From positions 1-10,295 of the forward strand of contig PCAH01000045.1 in assembly GCA_002730485.1 (NCBI GenBank): DNA of 10,295 nt. Direction: 5' to 3'. Source of the DNA: Dehalococcoidia bacterium (lineage in GTDB: Bacteria > Chloroflexota > Dehalococcoidia > UBA3495). The notes below the pieces were generated by a model that saw only the letters and a list, made by a program, of their open reading frames with translations, was not told the origin of the DNA and made no database searches. The translations under genes were made by a program, and so were the position numbers. Of this stretch, positions 1 through 4,942 are shown one piece after another (positions within the stretch are counted from its first letter, which is position 1; each line of letters opens with the position of its first letter).

Positions 1-106
1 CTTCTCTCTAATGCATAAATAGGGTAGTTAGTTAACTGGCAACACAGTGTCATATTATTTTATTGGGTCCGTTGTATAAATGTCCGATATAAACTAAAAC
101 GCAGAT
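1..106. other. AT-rich leader, no gene seen
   Basis: This stretch is visibly richer in A and T than the rest of the window. I see no coding region. It holds TATAAA-like boxes at 75-80 and 88-93 and a TTGGGT at 63-68. The 63-68/88-93 pair has a 19-bp spacer, so a promoter for the following small genes is possible but poorly supported. A GTTAAC hexamer at 31-36 recalls the TGTTAACA sites at 396-436, but its flanks differ. Confidence 0.4.
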
Positions 107-277
107 ATGAAACCCGTGGGACGACCGGCAACTAGACACCAACCGAGGCTATCTGTGCGGATGGATCCATCGATGCTGAAACTGGCGTCCGAGCACGCTA
201 AAGAAAAAGGGCACACTGTTGGCAAGTGGCTTGAAGAGGCGATAAGCGAAAAGATCGAGTGGGAGGACAGAGTATGA
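107..277 (+). CDS. Small ribbon-helix-helix DNA-binding protein
   Basis: A 56-aa reading frame from ATG 107 to TGA 277. After a basic N-terminus (MKPVGRPATRHQPR) comes a short strand, RLSVRMDPSML, then two helices around KLASEHAKEKG and TVGKWLEEAISEKIE. This order of strand, helix, turn and helix, with alternating polar and hydrophobic strand residues, is the plan of the ribbon-helix-helix (Arc/MetJ/antitoxin-like) fold, which binds DNA as a dimer through the paired strands. Its stop overlaps the next start as ATGA (274-277), so the two genes are probably co-translated. No good Shine-Dalgarno precedes ATG 107. The internal ATG at 161 would delete the strand, so I keep 107. It could be an antitoxin, an element-borne repressor or an excision/control factor. 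No toxin is visible beside it. The fold call is from pattern only. Confidence 0.62.
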   Translation: MKPVGRPATRHQPRLSVRMDPSMLKLASEHAKEKGHTVGKWLEEAISEKIEWEDRV

Positions 278-648
278 GTAAGCTATCAATGAGACAGATG
301 GCCAAGGAACTGGAGATCAGTCCGGCATACTTGTCCTACATGCTCAATGGGAAGAGGCCGTGGCGGAAGGATTTGTACCAGCGTTACATGGGGGTTGTTA
401 ACACTCTTGTTAACAGTGACGATGCAGGTGTTAACAGCCAACTAAAAAGACCGCCTCAATTAGCAGTCTATTCAGGCATGGATCATGGTGTGGCCCAGTC
501 CGGCAGGGCACCTGCATGGGGTGTAGGGGGTCGTCGGTTCGAATCCGACCACCCCGACCAGAAAAAGAAAATGCCTTCCGGTGACTACCGGAAGGTTTTT
601 TTTCTGTGGGATTGCATCCCAGTCCTCGCTAAACCTCGGGTTTCGTGA
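274..648 (+). CDS. Cro/CI-type HTH regulator, reading frame runs into tRNA
   Basis: The start is ATG 274, with GGGAGG at 261-266 as ribosome binding site and a 4-nt ATGA overlap with the upstream gene. A GTG at 259 would add five residues but lies within that binding site. Residues about 4-40 (LSMRQMAKELEISPAYLSYM, then LNGKRPW) form a helix-turn-helix of the XRE/Cro/CI type. Residues 41-55 contain three Val-Asn pairs encoded by the TGTTAACA repeats. From residue 71 onward the frame translates a tRNA-Pro gene (GVAQSGRAPAWGVGGRRFES is a typical tRNA read-through) and then its terminator, stopping at 648. The last 54 of 124 residues are therefore unlikely to be native. The simplest inference is that the gene lost its own 3' end at a recombination junction, or overlaps an attachment site. 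A DNA-binding role is well supported; its target and the element it belongs to are not visible. Confidence 0.6.
   Translation: MSKLSMRQMAKELEISPAYLSYMLNGKRPWRKDLYQRYMGVVNTLVNSDDAGVNSQLKRPPQLAVYSGMDHGVAQSGRAPAWGVGGRRFESDHPDQKKKMPSGDYRKVFFLWDCIPVLAKPRVS
396..436. repeat. Three TGTTAACA palindromes
   Basis: The perfect 8-bp palindrome TGTTAACA occurs at 396-403, 408-415 and 429-436. The flanks are partly conserved, giving an approximate consensus of G/T, TGTTAACA, then C/G. Start-to-start spacings are 12 and 21 bp. The sites lie inside the HTH gene and 50-160 bp before the end of the tRNA. They could be operator sites for the small regulators or arm-type binding sites of an integrase acting at the tRNA. 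Both are inferences. Confidence 0.55.
484..560 (+). tRNA. tRNA-Pro(GGG), acceptor stem imperfect
   Basis: A 77-nt tRNA fold can be drawn. D stem GCCC 493-496 pairs with GGGC 506-509 around a loop containing GG. Anticodon stem CCTGC 511-515 pairs with GTAGG 523-527 around loop ATGGGGT (516-522), giving anticodon GGG (518-520). T stem GTCGG 533-537 pairs with CCGAC 545-549 around TTCGAAT. The 3' acceptor strand is CACCCCG (550-556), then A and an encoded CCA (558-560). The 5' acceptor strand in this register is CATGGTG (484-490) where CGGGGTG would be needed, leaving A2-C71 and U3-C70 mismatches. The body is well conserved while the 5' tip is not, so this may be a tRNA remnant at an attachment site, not the functional copy. 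An intrinsic terminator follows 13 nt downstream. Confidence 0.8.
487..560 (+). other. Candidate attachment site (attR-like tRNA 3' block)
   Basis: From about 487 the sequence matches a normal tRNA-Pro(GGG) through to CCA, while the bases upstream (484-486 and before) do not restore the acceptor stem and belong to the HTH gene's frame. Tyrosine recombinases commonly use tRNA 3' ends and leave a partial tRNA copy at the distal element end. In this orientation the element would lie to the left, with the complete tRNA at its far end, outside the window. The block is long for such a core, so simple mutation of a resident tRNA remains possible. Confidence 0.35.
574..603 (+). terminator. Intrinsic terminator after tRNA-Pro
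   Basis: A perfect 9-bp stem, CCTTCCGGT (574-582) with ACCGGAAGG (587-595), closes the four-base loop GACT and is followed by eight T residues (596-603). An A-rich run (562-571) precedes the stem, so it could also act on the other strand. It would end transcription of the tRNA and insulate the next gene. Confidence 0.9.
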
Positions 649-650
649 CA

Positions 651-680
651 CTGACCGGTTTCCTAGGAAACATGTATAGT
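651..680 (+). promoter_or_regulatory. Candidate promoter with palindromic operator
   Basis: A -35-like CTGACC (651-656, four of six matches to TTGACA) and a -10-like TATAGT (675-680) are separated by 18 bp and precede the flavin oxidoreductase start by about 45 bp. The spacer holds a perfect 14-bp palindrome, GTTTCCTAGGAAAC (658-671), where a dimeric repressor could sit and block polymerase. The promoter match is modest; the palindrome is exact. Confidence 0.45.
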
Positions 681-724
681 CTAGGCCTACAGCTTGGGGC
701 GTCACCAACTGAAAGAGGTGCCAG

Positions 725-1813
725 ATGAAATTCGGTTATTTCAATCAACTTCAAATGCCCAAACCGTGGCCGGAAGACGGCGAGGTCTTGCTCTACAAAG
801 AGGCCATGGAGCAGGCGATTCACGCCGAAGCTGTTGGCTTTGAGTATTACTGGCAGACGGAGCACCATTTCTATCCAGAGATCGGTCACAGCTCCTCTCC
901 GGAACTGTTCCTGGCGGCCCTGGCCCAGCACACTTCCACAATCAGGCTAGGTTTGGCCGTGGTGGTGCTGCCCGTCAACCATCCCTACAGAGTGGTTGAG
1001 TACGTCTCCACACTGGACCACCTCTCCGATGGAAGAGTGGAATTCGGCACGGGCAGAGGAGCCTCGCCCTACCACACAGAAGCCTTCGGGGTTACCTCGG
1101 AACAATCCAAAGACGTGTGGGCCGAGTCTCTAGAAGTAGTTTCTTCTATGTTCCTGAACGACCCGTTCCCCGGTTGGCAGGGTGAGTGGTACCCAGACTT
1201 GCCCCAGCGCCATTTGGTCCCCAAGCCGGTACAGAAACCTCACCCGCCGTTGTGGGTTGCCGGAAGCCAACCGGCCACCTATGCGGAAGCAGCACGGAAA
1301 GGTCTTGGAATACTGGGATTGAATGGGATGGAACCTTCCGAACTGGAGCCTGCTGTTCGTGCCTACCGAGAGGCTGCTTTGGATTGTACGCCGGTGGGCG
1401 GTTACGCAAACCACCAGGTGGCTACATTTGCCGTTGGCAACATTGACGCGGATTACACGGTGGGGCGGGACAAGGCCTGCGCAGCAGCCAGATGGTATGC
1501 CGGCGACAATGACGCTGAATTACAGCGGGTGCGCTTTGGCACCCACACCGGAGACTACTACCAGGGGCAGCAAAACACGGTCAGTAGGCCTGGGGTGCGA
1601 GAAGCCGTCCTGAAGAGATCGAACGATGAACTGATCCAAGACGGGATGGTTATCGGCGGTGATGTCGATTCGGTCTGCCGGACACTGGACCGATGCGAAG
1701 AACTGGGCGTCGACCAGATATTGCTGATGATCCAGGCAGGCAACACCACCCATGACGATGTCATCCGCGCCATGGATTTGTTCGGCTCCAAGGTCTTCCC
1801 CAAGTTTCAGTAA
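725..1813 (+). CDS. LLM-class flavin-dependent oxidoreductase (luciferase-like)
   Basis: A 362-aa protein of the bacterial luciferase-like monooxygenase superfamily, a TIM-barrel that uses reduced FMN or F420 to oxidise an organic substrate in the cytoplasm. Family marks are the N-terminal MKFGYFNQ strand, WQTEHHF at residues 43-49, the LPVNHPYRVVEYVS segment near 82-96, and LSDGRVEFGTGRG at 100-112. The region WVAGSQPATYAEAARKG follows in mid-protein, and the length is normal for the family. The start is ATG 725, preceded by AGAGG at 715-719. The gene follows a terminator and a candidate palindrome-bearing promoter, and a small zinc-ribbon membrane gene lies 55 bp downstream on the same strand. 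The substrate cannot be read: related proteins include alkane, alkanesulfonate and nitrilotriacetate monooxygenases and F420 enzymes. The fold assignment is firm; the cofactor and reaction are not. Confidence 0.93.
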   Translation: MKFGYFNQLQMPKPWPEDGEVLLYKEAMEQAIHAEAVGFEYYWQTEHHFYPEIGHSSSPELFLAALAQHTSTIRLGLAVVVLPVNHPYRVVEYVSTLDHLSDGRVEFGTGRGASPYHTEAFGVTSEQSKDVWAESLEVVSSMFLNDPFPGWQGEWYPDLPQRHLVPKPVQKPHPPLWVAGSQPATYAEAARKGLGILGLNGMEPSELEPAVRAYREAALDCTPVGGYANHQVATFAVGNIDADYTVGRDKACAAARWYAGDNDAELQRVRFGTHTGDYYQGQQNTVSRPGVREAVLKRSNDELIQDGMVIGGDVDSVCRTLDRCEELGVDQILLMIQAGNTTHDDVIRAMDLFGSKVFPKFQ

Positions 1814-1868
1814 CACACCTCGACCAGAGACAATCAGAGTTCTACTCAGCCATGAATAAGAAGCAAAC

Positions 1869-2132
1869 GTGAACTCTTACGAATCCCCTGAAGATAAGCG
1901 TTGCCAGGTTTGCAATGCGCGAATGCCTGACTCGGCGACTTGGCTCTGTGGAGCATGTGGCGCTGCCCAGACACCACCGCCTCGGCCAGGAGGAATTCGA
2001 GGATTTCTGGGAGAGGTCAACCAGCTGAGACCATTCGTGATATTCGCCTTGGTTTTGATAGCTGTAGTAATCGCCCTGGCCGCCGCCGGATGGGGGCAAT
2101 ACTTCGTACGCGGGCCTTTCGAAGTACGCTAA
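1869..2132 (+). CDS. Small zinc-ribbon membrane protein
   Basis: An 87-aa frame starting at GTG 1869, the first start after an in-frame stop at 1857. Residues 12-30 hold a CxxC-x11-CxxC pattern (C12, C15, C27, C30), as in zinc ribbons. A Pro-rich linker (PPPRPGG) follows, then one hydrophobic membrane helix at about 55-74 (FVIFALVLIAVVIALAAAG), ending in a short charged tail. The layout suggests a cytoplasmic metal-binding head anchored in the membrane. No specific family or function is recognised. Only a weak purine-rich stretch (AAGAAG) precedes the start, and a six-codon ATG frame (1852-1872) overlaps it, so the N-terminus is uncertain. It lies 55 bp after the flavin oxidoreductase on the same strand with no terminator seen between, so co-transcription is plausible. 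Confidence 0.6.
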   Translation: MNSYESPEDKRCQVCNARMPDSATWLCGACGAAQTPPPRPGGIRGFLGEVNQLRPFVIFALVLIAVVIALAAAGWGQYFVRGPFEVR

Positions 2133-2279
2133 TGAATCCCCAAAATCTCAGTCAGCAATAGTCTCACCAAGTGCAACTCGCATCTGCTTTCGGCTTATGA
2201 TTTTGTGCCTTGTAAAAATTCCCAGGTTCCGCGCGAAGTGTATCTGCCTCGCACAGTGACGTATCTGCCGCTCGCAGAG
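2133..2279. other. Convergent intergenic region with short direct repeat
   Basis: This lies between the plus-strand zinc-ribbon gene and the minus-strand chrA gene. I see no gene in it. GTATCTGCC occurs twice, at 2240-2248 and 2261-2269 (21-bp period), and a 5-bp hairpin TCTGC/GCAGA (2264-2278) lies just past the chrA stop without a T run, so it is not a convincing terminator. Confidence 0.4.
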
Positions 2280-3563
2280 CTAGACGTAGGCGATCGCTGC
2301 GCCCCCGGCTGCGGCTAGGCCGACCACCATCCACGGTGGGGTCTTCCAGAACATCAGCAGCCCCAGAGCGCTGATGGCCAGGGCGAAGTCCTCGGGCGTT
2401 TCCACGGTGCTGGTCCAGACCGGGTTGTAGAGGGCGGCGAGCAGTAATCCCACCACGGCGGCGTTGATTCCATTCAAGGCCGAGCGAAAGACTACCCGCC
2501 TCCGCAAGACGTCCCAAAAAGGCAGCACCCCGATGATCAGCAGGAACGAGGGCAGGAAGATGGCCACCAGGGCCAGACCCCCGCCAGCGGCCCCTCCAGG
2601 TCCCGGGCTGATCACCGCCCCCAGGTAAGCGCTGAAGGTGAACAGAGGGCCCGGTACAGCCTGTGTCGCCCCGTATCCAGCCACGAATTCGGCGTTGGTC
2701 ATCCAGCCAGGCTCCACCACCTCAGACTGGAGCAGGGGCAGCACCACGTGGCCACCACCAAAGACCAACGAGCCAGCTCGGAAGAAGCTGTCAAAGATCG
2801 CCAGGTACTGGCTCGATTCCAACTGCCGCGCCAAGGGCAGGCCGACCAGCAGCACGAAGAAGAGCACCAGTGCAGCGATGCCCAGCCACTTGGGAATGAA
2901 CGCCGCTAGGGAGTCGTCGGCACCCTGGGCTCCGTCCACGTTAAGTATCCTCCAGCCGACGAACCCGGATACCACGATGATCAAGACCTGCATGATCGGG
3001 GACTGCCAGGCCAACGCAGCAACGGCGGCCAGGATGACGATGGTCGCCCGTTCCCGGTCCGGCGCCAGACCTCTCCCCATGCCCCAGGCCGCCTGAGCCA
3101 CCACTGCCACCGCCGCCAGCTTCAGACCGTGCAACCAGCCAGCGTCGGTGACATCGAACTCCTCGACCCCGTAGGCAAATATCAGAAGGGCCAACGCCGA
3201 CGGCAGGGTGAACCCCACCCACGCCGCCAGGCCGCCTGGCAATCCAGCACGGACGATCCCCACGGCGATGCCCACCTGGCTGCTGGCCGGACCCGGTAGG
3301 AACTGGCAGAGGGCGACGATGTCCGCGTAGCTGGTCTCTTCCAGCCAACGCCTGCGGACGACGTATTCCTCTCGAAAGTAACCCAGATGGGCGATGGGGC
3401 CGCCGAACGAGGTCAGACCAAGCCGCAGGGTAACCCACAGCACTTCTAATGCCGGTAATCTGGGTCTGTCCGACCGCGCCGATATTGGGGCGCTCCCATC
3501 ATTTGTAGGCTTCTCAGGGCTGTCCCCCGGGTTTGGACTATCCGAATCAAGGGAATCGTTCAT
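2280..3563 (-). CDS. chrA: Chromate efflux transporter ChrA (CHR family)
   Basis: A 427-aa integral membrane protein of the long-chain CHR family, which exports chromate (and possibly sulfate-like anions) using the proton motive force. It has the two homologous halves of the family. The first carries TSFGGPIAHLGYFREEYV at residues 51-68 and QFLPGPASSQVGIAVG at 87-102. The second carries the matching LVFGGGHVVLPLLQSEVV at 266-283 and QAVPGPLFTFSAYLGA at 301-316. About ten hydrophobic segments are visible and the length is typical. A hydrophilic, Asp/Ser/Pro-rich N-terminus of about 35 residues precedes the first half. The start is ATG 3561-3563 with AAAGGAA about 5 nt upstream. It lies 40 bp behind an LLM-class oxidoreductase on the same strand and is probably co-transcribed with it. 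Chromate itself as substrate is inferred from the family. Confidence 0.92.
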   Translation of the reverse strand: MNDSLDSDSPNPGDSPEKPTNDGSAPISARSDRPRLPALEVLWVTLRLGLTSFGGPIAHLGYFREEYVVRRRWLEETSYADIVALCQFLPGPASSQVGIAVGIVRAGLPGGLAAWVGFTLPSALALLIFAYGVEEFDVTDAGWLHGLKLAAVAVVAQAAWGMGRGLAPDRERATIVILAAVAALAWQSPIMQVLIIVVSGFVGWRILNVDGAQGADDSLAAFIPKWLGIAALVLFFVLLVGLPLARQLESSQYLAIFDSFFRAGSLVFGGGHVVLPLLQSEVVEPGWMTNAEFVAGYGATQAVPGPLFTFSAYLGAVISPGPGGAAGGGLALVAIFLPSFLLIIGVLPFWDVLRRRVVFRSALNGINAAVVGLLLAALYNPVWTSTVETPEDFALAISALGLLMFWKTPPWMVVGLAAAGGAAIAYV

Positions 3564-3603
3564 TCACGTTCCTTTGTTAGTTGCTCCGTGAAGGGAACTG
3601 CGG

Positions 3604-4785
3604 TTAGGCCGCCGCCCCATTGAACTTGGGCATGACCTCTTTGCCGAACCGCTCCAACTGCTCGATCATGACGGGCAGCGGCGTTCCCTGGCGCATGCAG
3701 CCCACGTGCATGTACTCCAGTCCGGGGAAGCGGTCTTGTATCTCCATGATCTTCTCGGTGATCTGCTCTGACGTGCCGCAGAGCCAGGAGCCCGCGGCTA
3801 CGGCATCTTCCATCGTCGGCAGGCCTGCGGTGGGAGCGCGTTTGGGGTCGTTCAGAGCGTCCAGCACCTCCGCAGTGAAACCACGGAAGAAACCCAACGG
3901 GCCAAACATCTTCATGTCCTCTTCCAGGTATTTGCGAGCTTGGTCGATGGCCTCTTTCTCGGTGTCCGCGATGAACGTGGGCAGTCCAATGGTCAACCTG
4001 CTGCCTAGTTGGATGTCCTTATAACCGTGGTTAACCAGGGTCTCGGTCCAGCGTTTGATCACTTCATCGGACGGCCCTCCCGTGACCGCACCGCCGCCGA
4101 CCACCGGTTGGATGCCGTGTTTGGCCATGAAATCCATGGCCCCCTGGCTGGCGCTGACCATGGGCTGCCAGGTCTCCACAGGCAGGTTCTTTGGCCTCGG
4201 AACGAGGGTGATCTCCTTGAGCGTGTAGCCCCTATATGGGACCTCCGGCGGCAGGGTGTAATGCTTGCCCTTGTGGGAGAAGGACTCTTCATGGAAGGCC
4301 TTCATCATGATCTCAACCTGCTCTTCGAAGATCTCCCGATTGAGTTCGTTGTCGATGTCGATGCTGGGCACTCCGAAGGTGTTGACTTCCCGGGAGTGGT
4401 AGCCACGACCCACGCCAAAGATCACTCGGCCGTCGGTCAGGATGTCGGCGGTGGCGTAGTCTTCGGCCAGTCGCAGCGGGTGCCACATGGTGTTGATGTT
4501 GAAGCCGCAGCCAAATTTCAGGTTCTTGGTGATATTGGCCAGGTGGACGTAGAGCAACAGCAAGTTCGGAATGGTCTCGTTGCCCTCGTGCTGGAAGTGG
4601 TGCTCCGCAGCCCAGAAGCTGTGATAGCCAAGGTCGTCCATGACTTTGACCAGTTGTTCGACGCGGTCAAAGATCGTTATCAGGTGTTCATTGGAAAAGC
4701 GACGGTCATTGAGGGCGATTGCGCCCAGGCCCAGGTCGCCCAGGTCCACGTGTCCGGCGTACAAGCTGCCAAAGTGCTTGAGCAT
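3604..4785 (-). CDS. LLM-class flavin-dependent oxidoreductase (second copy)
   Basis: A 393-aa luciferase-like monooxygenase superfamily protein. Signature parts are FWAAEHHF at residues 57-64, the WHPLRLAEDYATADILTDGR segment at 101-120 and VIFGVGRGYHSREVNTFG at 121-138, which correspond to the WQTEHHF and LSDGRVEFGTGRG parts of the copy at 725-1813. The two are clearly different subfamilies. This one is longer, with an extended N-terminus and a C-terminal region ending GKEVMPKFNGAAA. I chose ATG 4783-4785 because GAGGAA lies about 7 nt upstream. The frame is open back to a TTG at 4845, but that TTG is part of a near-consensus promoter and so cannot be translated from the transcript. It is the first gene of a minus-strand pair with chrA and diverges from the GMC oxidoreductase. 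Substrate is unknown. Confidence 0.93.
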   Translation of the reverse strand: MLKHFGSLYAGHVDLGDLGLGAIALNDRRFSNEHLITIFDRVEQLVKVMDDLGYHSFWAAEHHFQHEGNETIPNLLLLYVHLANITKNLKFGCGFNINTMWHPLRLAEDYATADILTDGRVIFGVGRGYHSREVNTFGVPSIDIDNELNREIFEEQVEIMMKAFHEESFSHKGKHYTLPPEVPYRGYTLKEITLVPRPKNLPVETWQPMVSASQGAMDFMAKHGIQPVVGGGAVTGGPSDEVIKRWTETLVNHGYKDIQLGSRLTIGLPTFIADTEKEAIDQARKYLEEDMKMFGPLGFFRGFTAEVLDALNDPKRAPTAGLPTMEDAVAAGSWLCGTSEQITEKIMEIQDRFPGLEYMHVGCMRQGTPLPVMIEQLERFGKEVMPKFNGAAA

Positions 4786-4817
4786 GTTCAATTCCTCGTT
4801 ATTATTCGGCTTCTGAC

Positions 4818-4845
4818 ATTCTAATGGTGCGTATCTGGATGTCAA
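4818..4845 (-). promoter_or_regulatory. Promoter for LLM oxidoreductase-chrA pair
   Basis: Read on the minus strand, a perfect TTGACA -35 (4845-4840) and TAGAAT -10 (4823-4818, five of six to consensus) are separated by 16 bp. The expected transcript start is near 4811, giving a leader of about 25 nt before ATG 4785. It stands back to back with the plus-strand promoter at 4868-4896. Confidence 0.75.
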
Positions 4846-4867
4846 TCAATGTCTGGCACGTCGATGG

Positions 4868-4896
4868 TTGACGCTGGGTTGGGTCGCCACTATTAT
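4868..4896 (+). promoter_or_regulatory. Promoter for GMC oxidoreductase
   Basis: TTGACG (4868-4873) and TATTAT (4891-4896), each five of six to the sigma-70 consensus, are separated by the ideal 17 bp. The start of transcription would be near 4903, about 40 nt before ATG 4943. Its -35 box lies only 22 bp from the divergent -35 box at 4840-4845, so one regulator could control both. Confidence 0.75.
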
Positions 4897-4942
4897 CGGG
4901 GCCTGTGAGATTCAGGCTGTAATCCTATTTGGGAGGAAGGCA

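Noticed and set aside
561..648. C-terminal domain of the HTH protein
   Set aside because: These residues translate the tRNA trailer and its terminator, not a conserved protein region.
2264..2278. Hairpin TCTGC/GCAGA after chrA as a terminator
   Set aside because: The stem is only 5 bp and no T run follows on the minus strand.
4009..4824. 271-codon open frame on the plus strand, opposite the LLM oxidoreductase
   Set aside because: It is antisense to a clear enzyme gene, shows no domain or signal, and is explained by the codon bias of the gene on the other strand.
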